Positions 46,710-56,717 of a stretch of DNA of 64,000 bases are shown in pieces. The position numbers were made by a program, and so were the translations under genes. The stretch comes from Gammaproteobacteria bacterium. Lineage in GTDB: Bacteria; Pseudomonadota; Gammaproteobacteria; Thiotrichales; Thiotrichaceae. The notes under the pieces were generated by a model. That model made no database searches, was not told the origin of the DNA, and saw only the letters and a list, made by a program, of their open reading frames with translations. Position 1 is the first letter of the stretch, and the number at the start of each line of letters is the position of its first letter. Location of the stretch: NCBI GenBank assembly GCA_018822845.1, contig JAHJJD010000054.1:1-64000 (forward strand), written 5' to 3'.

Positions 46710-47582
46710 ATGAAACTTAAATCGTTAATCGTACTGTTACTGGCTGGCATCTGGGGTGTCGGTGGCTGGTGGTGGTATACCTGTAAAGTCAAAGGTTTCT
46801 GTGGTGCAGACGTAACAACTGCCCAGGTTGCCGCCGGAACTGCGGCAGTTGGCGCAGCCGCAATGTCTGCTAATGAGGATCCTGACAAAGCACCAGCAAT
46901 GGCAGAAGCTGCTACTGAACAGCCTGAAGCCGAAAAAGCCGCCGCCGAGAAAGCTGCCGCTGAACAGGCTGAAGCTGAAAAAGCCGCCGCCGAGAAAGCC
47001 GCCGCTGAACAAGTTGAAGCTGAAAAGGCCGCCGCCGAGAAAGCCGCCGCTGAACAAGTTGAAGCTGAAAAGGCCGCCGCCGAGAAAGCCGCCACTGAAC
47101 AAGCTGAAGCTGAAAAGGCCGCTGCCGAGAAAGCCGCTGCCGAAAAAGCTGAGGCTGAAAAGGCCGCTACCGAACAAGAACAGGCAGATGCTGACAAGGT
47201 AACCATGGAAACCAGCGCTAGCGCTGCTGGTAACGGCTCAGGCATCGACCCTGCCACCCTGCACTTCCCGACCGGCTCCGCCAACACGCAACTGGCAGAT
47301 GACACCAAAGCCTATTTCGAGAAAGTCACAAACTTCCTCAAGGAAAACCAATCGGCCAAAGTCACCATCACCGGCCACACGGACGACCAGGGTGATGCTG
47401 GCAAAAACAAGGCTCTTGGCCTGAAACGCGCTGAACTGATCAAGCAGATGCTGTCTGACATGGGTGCACCAACAGACCGGATTACCGCTTCATCCGAAGG
47501 AGAAGACAAGCCGGTGGCGGACAACAAGACCCCTGAAGGCCGCAAGAAAAACCGCCGCGTCGAAGTAACCCCCGAGCAATAA
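46710..47582 (+). CDS. OmpA-family protein with Ala/Glu/Lys repeat spacer
   Basis: A 290-aa protein. The N-terminal hydrophobic segment (LIVLLLAGIWGVGGWWWY) is a membrane anchor or signal. Residues 72-156 are 15-residue repeats of the type xEAEKAAAEKAAAEQ, predicted as one long helix. The C-terminal OmpA domain (about 185-290) has TGHTDDQGDAGKNKALGLKRA and RKKNRRVEV for peptidoglycan binding. It could bridge the inner membrane to the wall. It leads a three-gene operon with two small membrane proteins. Confidence 0.88.
   Translation: MKLKSLIVLLLAGIWGVGGWWWYTCKVKGFCGADVTTAQVAAGTAAVGAAAMSANEDPDKAPAMAEAATEQPEAEKAAAEKAAAEQAEAEKAAAEKAAAEQVEAEKAAAEKAAAEQVEAEKAAAEKAATEQAEAEKAAAEKAAAEKAEAEKAATEQEQADADKVTMETSASAAGNGSGIDPATLHFPTGSANTQLADDTKAYFEKVTNFLKENQSAKVTITGHTDDQGDAGKNKALGLKRAELIKQMLSDMGAPTDRITASSEGEDKPVADNKTPEGRKKNRRVEVTPEQ
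46923..47177 (+). repeat. 45-bp tandem repeat in the OmpA-like gene
   Basis: Five full 45-bp units and a partial sixth, encoding P/A/V-EAEKAAAEKAAAEQ. The central units are nearly identical at DNA level, so copy number may change by slippage. Confidence 0.9.
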
Positions 47583-47602
47583 GCTGATTGGAGTTGTTCA
47601 CC

Positions 47603-47734
47603 ATGTTTAAAGACATAACAAGCCGTTACGACATGACCAGCGCCAGTCTGGATGTCATCATCATGCTGGCAGTCGCTTTTCTGCTGGGTTTCCTGTTTTG
47701 TTACTTCCGCAACAAAGCCAGTCAGGAGGACTAA
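47603..47734 (+). CDS. 43-residue single-pass membrane protein
   Basis: Too short for the ORF track. MFKDITSRYDMTS is followed by a hydrophobic helix (SLDVIIMLAVAFLLGFLFCY) and a short basic-acidic tail. It is preceded by GGAG (47590-47593) and ends 3 bp before the next gene's ATG. The FLLGFLFC / LLSFLLGMLLCW similarity with the next protein's helix suggests related membrane segments. Function unknown; conservation was not tested. Confidence 0.65.
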   Translation: MFKDITSRYDMTSASLDVIIMLAVAFLLGFLFCYFRNKASQED

Positions 47735-47737
47735 GCG

Positions 47738-48349
47738 ATGAACCAGAACCCCGATTACACTTTCGGCATAGCCAGTCTGGAAATCATCCTGCTGCTGCTG
47801 CTGTCATTCCTGCTCGGCATGTTGCTGTGCTGGCTGTTGCGCAAAATGGGCCTGTGCTGCGTCGCTCGTGAGCCTGATGACGGCTATGCGTATGACGAAA
47901 GAAAGATCAGCAACGGAGGAGGTTATACCGCCGACATCAACTCCCTGTTGCGCTCCCGCGAAGGCTCAGTCTCCAGTCATGACATGTCCCGCCCGCTGAC
48001 ATCCAAAATCCCGAGCGGAGCCACCCACGAAGTCTCCGGCATGGCAGCCGCAGCGACTGGCGTTGCCGCCAGCATTGCCGGTATCGGTGGTGGCCGCAAG
48101 GATGACCTGAAAAAACTGGAAGGTATTGGCCCCAAGCTGGAAAAAGTGCTGAATAGCGCTGGCATCCAGAACTATGAGCAACTGGCCGCAATGACGCCAG
48201 ACGCCATCAAGCCGTTGCTGGAAGCGGCTGGCAGCCAATTCAGGATGCATGACCCCAAGAGCTGGCCCTACCAGGCTGAACTCGCAGCAAAAGGTGAATG
48301 GGAACGCTTGCAGGAATACCAGAACCTGCTGATTGGTGGCCACGAGTAA
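47738..48349 (+). CDS. Membrane-anchored helix-hairpin-helix protein
   Basis: A 203-aa protein with one N-terminal helix (LEIILLLLLSFLLGMLLCWLL), a low-complexity linker, an Ala/Gly stretch, and a C-terminal HhH domain (about 125-200) with KKLEGIGPKLEKVLNSAGIQ. Such domains often bind DNA but also occur as protein-interaction modules in envelope proteins. Last gene of the OmpA cluster, followed by a terminator. Confidence 0.8.
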   Translation: MNQNPDYTFGIASLEIILLLLLSFLLGMLLCWLLRKMGLCCVAREPDDGYAYDERKISNGGGYTADINSLLRSREGSVSSHDMSRPLTSKIPSGATHEVSGMAAAATGVAASIAGIGGGRKDDLKKLEGIGPKLEKVLNSAGIQNYEQLAAMTPDAIKPLLEAAGSQFRMHDPKSWPYQAELAAKGEWERLQEYQNLLIGGHE

Positions 48350-48375
48350 TCCAGCCCCCAGACTCCCGTTCTGCA

Positions 48376-48416
48376 ACAAAGCCCTTTACCCATCAGGCAA
48401 AGGGCTTTGTTCATTT
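48376..48416. terminator. Hairpin between the HhH gene and pgsA
   Basis: ACAAAGCCCTTT (48376-48387) pairs with AAAGGGCTTTGT (48399-48410), and TCATTT follows on the plus strand. It sits between convergent genes and may terminate both. The T-run is short. Confidence 0.65.
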
Positions 48417-48970
48417 CAGGTCATGGAAGAAAACGCGCTCTTGAGATATTGCACCATCGAAACAACCGTCAATACGGTAGCAATCGCCAGCGCCACCATC
48501 CCCCATTCCCGCAACGGTAGCACACCAAACAGATCCTGATTGTACAGCAGGAAAATCAGCGCAATGATTTGCGCCGTGGTTTTCACCTTACCGATAAAAG
48601 CTACTGCCACCTTGCCACGCGCACCGACTTCCGCCATCCATTCGCGCAGGGCTGAAATGGTGATTTCCCGCCCGATGATAATGATTGCAGCCAGTGTTAT
48701 CCACACGCTGGCTTCACGCTCCACCAGCAGGATCATCGCCACCGCCACGATCAGCTTGTCGGCCACCGGGTCGAGGAACGCACCGAAACGTGATTCCTGC
48801 TGCCACAGGCGAGCCAGATAGCCATCCGCCCAGTCAGTCAGCCCCGCAATGCCGAACACGGTCGCAGCCGCCAGCGGAGCCCATGGCTTGTCCAGATAGA
48901 ACAGGTACACCAACAATGGAATGAATATGATCCGCAGCCATGTAAGCATTACCGGCAGGTTGAACACCAT
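48416..48970 (-). CDS. pgsA: Phosphatidylglycerophosphate synthase
   Basis: A 184-aa inner-membrane CDP-alcohol phosphotransferase making phosphatidylglycerophosphate from CDP-diacylglycerol and glycerol 3-phosphate. The CDP-alcohol motif DG-x2-AR-x8-G-x3-D-x3-D is visible in DGYLARLWQQESRFGAFLD followed by PVAD. It shares one base with the uvrC stop, the usual gammaproteobacterial uvrC-pgsA pair. Confidence 0.95.
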   Translation of the reverse strand: MVFNLPVMLTWLRIIFIPLLVYLFYLDKPWAPLAAATVFGIAGLTDWADGYLARLWQQESRFGAFLDPVADKLIVAVAMILLVEREASVWITLAAIIIIGREITISALREWMAEVGARGKVAVAFIGKVKTTAQIIALIFLLYNQDLFGVLPLREWGMVALAIATVLTVVSMVQYLKSAFSSMT

Positions 48971-50805
48971 TACTTATCTTCCCCGTTAAAAAAATCGTAA
49001 ATCCGCCGCGCCAGTTCCAGACTGATGCCGGGTACTTTTGCCAGTTCTTCGGCGCTAGCGCGCTCCACTGCCCGCAAGCCGCCAAACTGTTTCAACAGAA
49101 CCTGCCGCCGTTTTGCGCCCAGACCTTCGATCTGCTCCAGCGGTGACTGGGTGCGCGCCTTCTGCCGCCGCGCCCGATGCCCGGTAATGGCGAAACGGTG
49201 CGCTTCGTCACGTATCTGCTGGATCAGGTGCAATGCCTTGGAATATTCCGGCAGGGCGAGTCTACCATTACCCTGTTCGATAATGAGCGTTTCCAGTCCC
49301 GGTTTGCGCCCTTCGCCTTTGGCAATGCCAACAATCTCCACTCCGCTGACCTGCAATTCCGCAAGCACATCAAGCGCCTGGGAAACCTGTCCCTTGCCGC
49401 CATCGATGAAAAGAATATCAGGTAGCTTGCCATCGCTCGCACTTGCCCGACGAAACCGCCGGGTCAGCGCCTGATGCATGGCTGCGTAATCATCACCCGG
49501 CTGGATACCGTCGATATTATACCGCCGGTATTCGGACTTCGCCGGGCCATTCATGTCGAACACCACGCATGACGCAACAGTCGCCTCGCCCATGGTGTGG
49601 CTGATGTCGAAACATTCCATGCGGGAAGGAAGTTCATCCAGCCCCAGAACCTCCTGCAAGGCGAACAGGCGTTGTTGCATGCCGGATTTGGACAGCAACT
49701 GCATTTGCAGCGCCTGCTCGGCGTTACGCTGCGCCATTTCCACCCACTTGCTACGTTCGCCGCGCTGCGGCTGGCGGATGGCAACCTTGCGCCCCTGTTT
49801 CAGGGTGAGCATTTCTTCCAGCACTTCCGGCTCATCGGGCATGACCGATACCAGAATATCGCTGGGCACATCATGGTTCAGGTAATACTGGGCGAGGAAA
49901 TAGCCGAGGATCTCCGCCGGTTCCGCATCTTCATCCGGCAACTGGGGGAAAAAATTGCGGTTGCCGAGGTTATTGCCATTGCGCACGGTGAATACCTGCA
50001 CGCTGGCAATCCCTGAATCCAGATGGATGGCGACCACATCGACGTTGCCATTGCCACCGCTGACGTATTGTTGCTGGGAAATGTGCCGCAGACTTTCGAT
50101 CTGGTCGCGGAATTCAGCCGCTTTCTCGAAATTGAGGGTGGAAGCAGCAGCCTCCATTTTCTGCACCAGTTCCCCGACCACATCCTGGGTGCGGCCTTGC
50201 AGAAACTGGATGGCGTGGCGCACGCTCTGGTCGTAATCTTCCTTGCTCACCAAACCGACGCAGGGGCCGCTGCAACGCTTGATCTGGTATTCCAGGCACG
50301 GGCGCGAACGGTTGGCGAAAAAACTGTCTTCGCACTGGCGTACCTTGAACAGTTTTTTCATCAGGTGCAGGGTCTGGCGTACCGCCCCCGCACTGGGATA
50401 TGGGCCGAAAAATTGCCCTGGCAGCTTGCGCGAACCCCGGTAAAACTGGATGCGCGGGTATTCCTGTTTGCTGGTTATGTAGATGTAGGGGTAACCTTTG
50501 CCGTCCTTGAGCAGGATGTTGTAGCGCGGCGCATGTTTCTTGATCAGGTTGCTTTCCAGCAGCAGGGCTTCCGCCTCAGTGCCAGTGATGGCAATTTCCA
50601 CATTGCAGATTTGTTTGACCATCGCAAAGGTGCGCGAGTTGGCGATGGTTCCCCGGAAATAGCTCGACAGCCGGTTACGCAGATCCCTGGCCTTGCCGAC
50701 GTAGAGGATTTCGCTCTCTTTGCCCAGCATACGGTACACGCCGGGCTTGTGCGGCACGGTCTTGAGGAAATCCTGCGGGTCGAAAATCGGGGTTGGGGCT
50801 TGCAT
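48970..50805 (-). CDS. uvrC: Excinuclease ABC subunit C
   Basis: A 611-aa nuclease that makes both incisions in nucleotide excision repair. It has a GIY-YIG domain (PGVYRMLGKESEILYVGKA), a UVR motif (LNFEKAAEFRDQIESL), an RNase H-like endonuclease domain (MECFDISHTMGEATVASCVV), and C-terminal HhH repeats (LEQIEGLGAKRRQVLLKQFG). ATG 50805 gives the normal length; the ORF extension to 51027 has no family support. Confidence 0.96.
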   Translation of the reverse strand: MQAPTPIFDPQDFLKTVPHKPGVYRMLGKESEILYVGKARDLRNRLSSYFRGTIANSRTFAMVKQICNVEIAITGTEAEALLLESNLIKKHAPRYNILLKDGKGYPYIYITSKQEYPRIQFYRGSRKLPGQFFGPYPSAGAVRQTLHLMKKLFKVRQCEDSFFANRSRPCLEYQIKRCSGPCVGLVSKEDYDQSVRHAIQFLQGRTQDVVGELVQKMEAAASTLNFEKAAEFRDQIESLRHISQQQYVSGGNGNVDVVAIHLDSGIASVQVFTVRNGNNLGNRNFFPQLPDEDAEPAEILGYFLAQYYLNHDVPSDILVSVMPDEPEVLEEMLTLKQGRKVAIRQPQRGERSKWVEMAQRNAEQALQMQLLSKSGMQQRLFALQEVLGLDELPSRMECFDISHTMGEATVASCVVFDMNGPAKSEYRRYNIDGIQPGDDYAAMHQALTRRFRRASASDGKLPDILFIDGGKGQVSQALDVLAELQVSGVEIVGIAKGEGRKPGLETLIIEQGNGRLALPEYSKALHLIQQIRDEAHRFAITGHRARRQKARTQSPLEQIEGLGAKRRQVLLKQFGGLRAVERASAEELAKVPGISLELARRIYDFFNGEDK

Positions 50806-51064
50806 GTGGGTATTTTGCCACAGCGCAGCAATACTTACACAAAACAGAATGATGCTTAGCCCAACAATGCTTTTGCTTGCTATCCCGCAGCTCGATGAAA
50901 TTACCGGCCAAACCTTAAGAAACATCATGGTTTTGGCAAATTGTCGGCAATGGGAACTGAAATATCCACTGGCTTGCGCTACCCTATGCAGTGAACCTTT
51001 CTTCCACATGTAGAAAGCAAAAGTCATTCCAACAATCTAAATATTATTCTCAGGGTGACACCAC
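50806..51064. other. Divergent uvrC/ppdK intergenic region
   Basis: 259 bp without a gene. It must hold the promoters of uvrC and ppdK. An AT-rich TAAATATTATTCTC stretch lies just upstream of ppdK, but no -35/-10 pair stands out. No repeat or RNA gene seen. Confidence 0.5.
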
Positions 51065-53848
51065 ATGAAAAACAAATGGGTATATTCCTATCACGAAGGC
51101 GATGGCAAAAATAAACAACTGCTGGGCGGCAAAGGTGCAAACCTGTGCGAAATCACCCAGATCGGCCTCAATGTCCCCCCCGGCTTCGTCATCAGCACCG
51201 AAGCCTGCCTGAGCTACCTCGACCAGCCAGAACACCAGTTACCGGATGGCGTCATGCAGCAAACCCGCGAGCAGATGGCCGCGCTGGAAAAAGCCACGGG
51301 CAAACAGTTCGGCAGTGCCAGCAACCCGCTGCTGGTTTCGGTGCGTTCCGGTTCCGCCATGTCGATGCCCGGCATGATGGACACCATCCTCAACCTCGGC
51401 CTCAACACCCACACGCTGGAAGGACTGATTGCGCAAACCAGAAACGAGCGTTTCGGCTACGACTCCTACCGCCGTTTCATCCAGTTGTTCGGCAAGGTCG
51501 CACTGGGCGTGCCGGACGAATTGTTCGACGCACAGTTTGAAGCGGTGAAAAAGGACGCAGGCGTACAAGCCGACATCGGCCTGCAAGCTGCCGACCTCAA
51601 GGAAATCAGCCAGCGCTTCCTCAGCGTGGTGCGTAACCACACCGGCAAACCCTTCCCTGAAGACCCTTACGAACAGCTCGAAATCGCCATCAAGGCGGTA
51701 TTCAACAGTTGGTCAGGCAAGCGGGCAGTCGACTATCGGCGTGAATTCCACATCACACCCGAAATGGCCAACGGCACTGCGGTCAACGTCGTCACCATGG
51801 TGTTCGGCAACATGGGCAATGATTGCGCCACCGGGGTCGGCTTCACCCGCAACCCGGCCACTGGCGAAAACATACTCTACGGCGAATACCTCACCAATGC
51901 GCAGGGCGAAGACGTGGTAGCAGGCATCCGCACCCCCAAAGCCTTGCAGGAAATGGCGCGTGAAATGCCCGCCCTCTACACCCAGTTGCTGGATCTGCGC
52001 AACCGGCTGGAACGCCATTACTGCGAAATCCAGGACTTCGAATTCACCATCGAAAAAGGCGTGCTCTACTGCCTGCAAACCCGCAACGGCAAGATGAACG
52101 CCAGCGCCATGGTGCGCACCTCGGTGGAAATGGTGCACGAAGGCTTGATCAGCGAGCAGGAAGCCCTGCTACGCATCAACCCGCAACACCTGGAACAGAT
52201 GCTCTACCCACGGCTTGACCCGTCCTTCAAGGGCGACGCACTCGCCACCGGCCTGCCTGCCTCCCCCGGTGCTGCCAGCGGCCAAGCCGTATTCGACGCC
52301 GACCGCGCCGAACAACTGGGCAACCAGGGCATCAAGGTCATTCTGGTGCGCGAAGAAACCAAACCTGAAGACATCCACGGCTTCTTCGCCGCACGCGGCA
52401 TCCTCACCAGCCGGGGCGGCAAGACCTCACACGCCGCAGTGGTTGCACGCGGCATGGGCAAACCCTGTGTAGCGGGCGCGGAAGGCATCCACGTTGACGT
52501 GCAACTGCGCAAGGCGTTCGTCGGCAATACCATCATCAAGGAAGGCGATGTCATCACCCTCGACGGCACCCGTGGCGACATTTATCTGGGCGAAATCCCC
52601 AAGGTTGAACCGGATTTCTCCGAAGAACTGGTCACCCTGCTGAGCTGGGCGGACAAGGTAGCGCGCCTGAAAGTCATGGCCAACGCCGACACCCCGGTCG
52701 ACGCCGCGCGCGCCCTCAAGTACGGCGCGATGGGCATCGGCCTGTGCCGCACCGAACGCATGTTCAACGCCGTTGACCGCCTGCCACTGGTGATCGACAT
52801 GATCGTGGCCGACACCCCCGAACAGCGCCAGGCCGCCCTCGACCTGTTACTGCCAATCCAGCGCGCCGACTTCAAGGAAGTGTTCAAAACCATGTCGCCG
52901 CGCCCGGTCACGGTACGCCTGCTCGACCCGCCGATCCACGAATTCCTGCCCAGTGAACAGCAACTGATAGATGAACTGGAACAACTGCGCCACCTGCGCC
53001 TGTCCGTACAAGGCATGGAAGTGGTAGTGGAAACCGCCCGCGTACTGGCCAGCAGCCACGGCGAACCACTGCCTGCCAGCGTGCATGAACTGGGCGACAC
53101 CCGGCTGGTCGACAGCATCATCACCCGCAAGACCCAAATCCTGCAAAAGGTACGCACACTGCGCGAAGTCAACCCGATGCTGGGACATCGTGGCGTGCGT
53201 CTGGGCATCACTTTCCCCGAAATCTACACCATGCAAATCCGCGCGGTGCTGGAAGCCGCCGCCGATTGCGTCAAGTCGGGCATCCCGGTCGCGCCGGAAA
53301 TCATGGTGCCGCAAGTCTGCACCGTGCAGGAACTCAAGTATGTCAAACGCTTGGCGCAAGCCGTTCACCAACAGGTCGAAGCCACTTTCGGCGTCAAGGT
53401 CGACTACCATTTCGGCAGCATGATGGAAGTGGTGCGCGCCTGTATGCGGGCGGAAAGCCTGGCGGAAGAAGCACAATTCTTCTCCTTCGGCACCAACGAT
53501 CTGACCCAGGCCAGCTTTTCGTTCTCACGCGAAGACGCCGAGAACAAATTCCTGCCAATGTACAACGATCGCGGCATTTTGCAGGACAACCCGTTCGAGG
53601 TACTGGATGTGAAAGGCGTTGGGCGACTGATGAAACTGGCGGTCGAATGGGGCCGTAGCTCCCATCCGGATCTCAAGGTCGGTATCTGCGGGGAGCACGG
53701 CGGACATCCGGCTTCGATCCGTTTCTGCGATGAAATCGGCTTGAACTATGTATCCTGCTCCGGGCCACGGGTGCCAATTGCACGGCTGGCAGCAGCTCAT
53801 GCGCAGATACTGATGAACAAGGAAGGCAGCAGCGACAAGGCCGCCTGA
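51065..53848 (+). CDS. ppdK: Pyruvate, phosphate dikinase
   Basis: A 927-aa enzyme interconverting pyruvate, ATP and Pi with PEP, AMP and PPi. The N-terminal ATP-grasp domain has LLGGKGANLCEI and VRSGSAMSMPGMMDT. The swivel domain has the phosphorylated His in GGKTSHAAVVARGMGKPC (near residue 455). The C-terminal TIM barrel has GEHGGHPASI and the catalytic Cys of YVSCSGPRVPIARLA. Monocistronic, with divergent uvrC. In an autotroph or mixotroph it would feed gluconeogenesis. Confidence 0.97.
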   Translation: MKNKWVYSYHEGDGKNKQLLGGKGANLCEITQIGLNVPPGFVISTEACLSYLDQPEHQLPDGVMQQTREQMAALEKATGKQFGSASNPLLVSVRSGSAMSMPGMMDTILNLGLNTHTLEGLIAQTRNERFGYDSYRRFIQLFGKVALGVPDELFDAQFEAVKKDAGVQADIGLQAADLKEISQRFLSVVRNHTGKPFPEDPYEQLEIAIKAVFNSWSGKRAVDYRREFHITPEMANGTAVNVVTMVFGNMGNDCATGVGFTRNPATGENILYGEYLTNAQGEDVVAGIRTPKALQEMAREMPALYTQLLDLRNRLERHYCEIQDFEFTIEKGVLYCLQTRNGKMNASAMVRTSVEMVHEGLISEQEALLRINPQHLEQMLYPRLDPSFKGDALATGLPASPGAASGQAVFDADRAEQLGNQGIKVILVREETKPEDIHGFFAARGILTSRGGKTSHAAVVARGMGKPCVAGAEGIHVDVQLRKAFVGNTIIKEGDVITLDGTRGDIYLGEIPKVEPDFSEELVTLLSWADKVARLKVMANADTPVDAARALKYGAMGIGLCRTERMFNAVDRLPLVIDMIVADTPEQRQAALDLLLPIQRADFKEVFKTMSPRPVTVRLLDPPIHEFLPSEQQLIDELEQLRHLRLSVQGMEVVVETARVLASSHGEPLPASVHELGDTRLVDSIITRKTQILQKVRTLREVNPMLGHRGVRLGITFPEIYTMQIRAVLEAAADCVKSGIPVAPEIMVPQVCTVQELKYVKRLAQAVHQQVEATFGVKVDYHFGSMMEVVRACMRAESLAEEAQFFSFGTNDLTQASFSFSREDAENKFLPMYNDRGILQDNPFEVLDVKGVGRLMKLAVEWGRSSHPDLKVGICGEHGGHPASIRFCDEIGLNYVSCSGPRVPIARLAAAHAQILMNKEGSSDKAA

Positions 53849-53875
53849 AGAAAATCCGGGAAGCGGGATTTCCTG

Positions 53876-53913
53876 TCCCTTCCCCCCACGCGGGGGAAGG
53901 TTAGGATGGGGGC
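53876..53913. repeat. Family A palindromic GC-rich element, copy 5
   Basis: CCCTTCCCCCCACGCGGGGG-AAGGTTAGGATGGGGGCC. A diverged family A copy between the convergent ppdK and rhlE genes, where the hairpin could also act as a bidirectional transcription stop. Confidence 0.8.
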
Positions 53914-53918
53914 CTTTA

Positions 53919-55256
53919 CTACGCTACCGCTTGCGGCTTACTGGGGCGGCGACGGCGTGGCTTGCTGGCAGCATTGCCATCCGTGCGCTTGACCGGTGGT
54001 AATCCGGAAGCTACCCGTGCCTCATTCTTCTGCGAACGGCTAGGGCGTTTTTTCGGGCGATGTTGCGCTTTGGCGGGCCTGTCGGCTTCAATGTTCGCTG
54101 CTTTTTCAGGACGTGGGCATTCTGGTGCCACACTGATCACAGGCACTTCTTCACGTGGCAATTTCTGCTTGATCAAGCGCTCAATGCCTTGCAGGAATTT
54201 GTACTCTTCCGGCTCTACCAGTGAAATCGCTTCACCCGTGGAACCCGCACGCCCGGTACGGCCAATGCGGTGGACGTAATCTTCCGACACGTTCGGCAAC
54301 TCAAAATTGATCACGTGTGGCAATTGGTCAATGTCGATGCCACGCGCGGCAATGTCAGTCGCGACCAGTACGCGGATATTGCTTTGTTTGAAATCCGCCA
54401 GCGCCCGAGTGCGTGCACCCTGACTCTTGTTGCCATGGATCGCAGCAGCGGTAACACCATCGCGTTCCAGCTTCTCAGCCAAGCGGTTTGCGCCATGCTT
54501 GGTGCGGGTAAACACCAACACCTGCTCCCACTGGTTATCACGCACCAGATGGCTCAGCAGCGCAGTCTTGCGTGCCTTGTCGATCATGTACACGGATTGC
54601 TTGACGGTATTCGCCGCTGCATTGCGCGGGCTGACCGATATTTGCTGCGGATCGTGCAGCAAGCCTTTCGCCAGACCGGTAATGTCGTCGGAAAAGGTGG
54701 CGGAAAACAACAGGTTCTGACGGCGTTTCGGCAGCAGCGCCAGAATCTTGCGGATATCGCGGATGAAACCCATATCAAGCATCCGGTCGGCTTCATCCAG
54801 CACCAGCATTTCCACCTGGGAAAACTTCACCGCATTCTGGTTGTACAAGTCCAGCAAACGGCCCGGTGTTGCCACCAGCACATCAACCCCTTTACGCAGG
54901 GTCATCATTTGCGGATTGATGCTCACGCCGCCAAACACGACTGAGGAAGTCAGCGGCAGGTGGACACCATAATCACGCACACTTTCGCCAACCTGTGCCG
55001 CCAGTTCGCGGGTCGGGGTCAGCACCAGTGCACGGATGTGGTTGGCAGCAGGACGCTTGCCATCCATCAGGATTTGCAGCATCGGCAGGGTAAAACCAGC
55101 GGTCTTGCCAGTGCCGGTTTGTGCCGCAGCCATCAGGTCGCGGCCAGACAATACAGCAGGAATGCCTTGTTGCTGGATAGGGGTGGGCGTTGCATAGCCC
55201 TGCTCTGCGATTGCGCGCAGCAACGGCTCGGCCAGGCCGAGTTCAGTAAATAACAT
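53919..55256 (-). CDS. rhlE: DEAD-box RNA helicase, RhlE type
   Basis: A 445-aa ATP-dependent RNA helicase. It has a Q motif region ([14 protein letters not shown]), motif I ([10 protein letters not shown]), DEAD ([13 protein letters not shown]), SAT (FSATFSDD) and motif VI ([12 protein letters not shown]). A basic, low-complexity tail (about 380-445, [11 protein letters not shown]) is typical of RhlE-like proteins in ribosome assembly or RNA decay. It precedes a CYTH gene by 8 bp in the other direction of transcription order (CYTH is upstream). Confidence 0.92.
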   Translation of the reverse strand: MLFTELGLAEPLLRAIAEQGYATPTPIQQQGIPAVLSGRDLMAAAQTGTGKTAGFTLPMLQILMDGKRPAANHIRALVLTPTRELAAQVGESVRDYGVHLPLTSSVVFGGVSINPQMMTLRKGVDVLVATPGRLLDLYNQNAVKFSQVEMLVLDEADRMLDMGFIRDIRKILALLPKRRQNLLFSATFSDDITGLAKGLLHDPQQISVSPRNAAANTVKQSVYMIDKARKTALLSHLVRDNQWEQVLVFTRTKHGANRLAEKLERDGVTAAAIHGNKSQGARTRALADFKQSNIRVLVATDIAARGIDIDQLPHVINFELPNVSEDYVHRIGRTGRAGSTGEAISLVEPEEYKFLQGIERLIKQKLPREEVPVISVAPECPRPEKAANIEADRPAKAQHRPKKRPSRSQKNEARVASGLPPVKRTDGNAASKPRRRRPSKPQAVA

Positions 55257-55263
55257 TGTAAAA

Positions 55264-55749
55264 TTAACCTCGTTCCTCAGCCGTCCAGCGACTGTAGGGG
55301 TATTGGGTAAGGCAGACGTTGTAATAACGTTCCAGATGCGAAACGTCTTTTCCTGCCCAGCTGGGCATGGTTATTACTTCATCCTTGGAATCGAGTTCGA
55401 CTTCCGCGACCAGCAGGCCTGCGTTGTCACCGTGGAATTCATCTATTTCCCACAGTTTTCCGCCAAACTCGACAAAATGGCGGGTTTTCTCAATCAATGG
55501 GCGTTCGCACAACTGATCAAGCAGTTCTGCTGCATCATGCAGCGGAATTTCGTATTCATACTCAGGGCGTTCCACGCCCAGCGTCATACCCTTGATATTG
55601 AGGGTGGCCTTGTTATCTGCAATCCGCACCCTGACGGAGGCGCGTTTGTTGTTACTCAGATAACCCTGGCGGAAAGATTCGGAGCGGATAATTAATTGCC
55701 GCCACTCATCAGACACCAATAAAAATTTTCGTTCAATCTCGGTAGCCAT
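55264..55749 (-). CDS. CYTH-domain triphosphate tunnel enzyme
   Basis: A 161-aa single CYTH domain. [11 protein letters not shown] has the ExExK signature, and [15 protein letters not shown] and [20 protein letters not shown] supply the charged tunnel residues. Stand-alone CYTH proteins of this size hydrolyse inorganic triphosphate or related substrates. The start shares one base with the fabH stop, so it probably ends the lipid operon. Confidence 0.9.
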   Translation of the reverse strand: MATEIERKFLLVSDEWRQLIIRSESFRQGYLSNNKRASVRVRIADNKATLNIKGMTLGVERPEYEYEIPLHDAAELLDQLCERPLIEKTRHFVEFGGKLWEIDEFHGDNAGLLVAEVELDSKDEVITMPSWAGKDVSHLERYYNVCLTQYPYSRWTAEERG

Positions 55750-56717
55750 CAGAAACGGATCAGTGCCGACCCCCAGGTAAAGCCGCCACCGAAGGCTTCC
55801 AGCAGGATAATGTCGCCACGCTGGATGCGCCCATCGCGCACGGCAGTATCCAGCGCCAAAGGAACCGACGCCGATGAGGTGTTGCCGTGCTTGTCGACGG
55901 TCACCACCACGTTATCCATCGACATATCGAGCTTTTTCGCCGTAGCCTGGATGATGCGGATATTGGCCTGATGCGGAACCAGCCATTTCACATCGGATTT
56001 GGTCATGCCATTTTTTTCAAGCGTTTCATCCACAATGCGCCCCAGGGTATTGACCGCCACCCGGAACACTTCATTGCCACGCATCTGGATCAAGGCACCT
56101 TCCGCCCGCAGCAACTCCTGGTTGCGCGAAATCCCCGCGTTCACACTCAGCAGATGCTCATACGCACCGTCGGAATGGATGTGGGTGGACAGGATACCCG
56201 GTTCTTCCGTTGCTTCCAGCAGTACCGCCCCTGCGCCGTCGCCGAACAGGATGCAGGTGCCCCGGTCAGTCCAGTCGAGAATCTTCGACATGGCTTCGGT
56301 ACCCACCACCAGGGCACATTTGGCTGAACCGGCACGGATGAAATTGTCGGCCACACTCAGGGCATAAACGAAACCCGAACAGGCTGCCTGCACATCCATC
56401 GCCGCTCCGCCATTGCGGATACCCAGGTTGTTCTGCAACAGACAGGCCGTACTCGGAAACACCAGATCAGGGGTGGAAGTGCCGACCACGATCAGGTCGA
56501 CATCTTCAGGATTCTTGCCCGCCATTTCCAGTGCCCGGCGTGCGGCGTGTTCCGCCATGTCGGAAGCGCTTTCCATTTCCACGATGTGACGTTCACGAAT
56601 ACCGGTACGTTCGAAAATCCACTCATCCGTGGTATCGACGATTTTTTCCAGATCCTTGTTGGTAAGCACTTTCTCTGGCAGGTAACTGCCGGTTCCTGTA
56701 ATGCGCGAATAGATCAT
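55749..56717 (-). CDS. fabH: Beta-ketoacyl-ACP synthase III
   Basis: A 322-aa enzyme that starts fatty acid synthesis by condensing acetyl-CoA with malonyl-ACP. The catalytic triad is visible: Cys113 in [12 protein letters not shown], His in [11 protein letters not shown], Asn in [11 protein letters not shown]. The start overlaps plsX by 4 nt. Confidence 0.96.
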   Translation of the reverse strand: MIYSRITGTGSYLPEKVLTNKDLEKIVDTTDEWIFERTGIRERHIVEMESASDMAEHAARRALEMAGKNPEDVDLIVVGTSTPDLVFPSTACLLQNNLGIRNGGAAMDVQAACSGFVYALSVADNFIRAGSAKCALVVGTEAMSKILDWTDRGTCILFGDGAGAVLLEATEEPGILSTHIHSDGAYEHLLSVNAGISRNQELLRAEGALIQMRGNEVFRVAVNTLGRIVDETLEKNGMTKSDVKWLVPHQANIRIIQATAKKLDMSMDNVVVTVDKHGNTSSASVPLALDTAVRDGRIQRGDIILLEAFGGGFTWGSALIRF

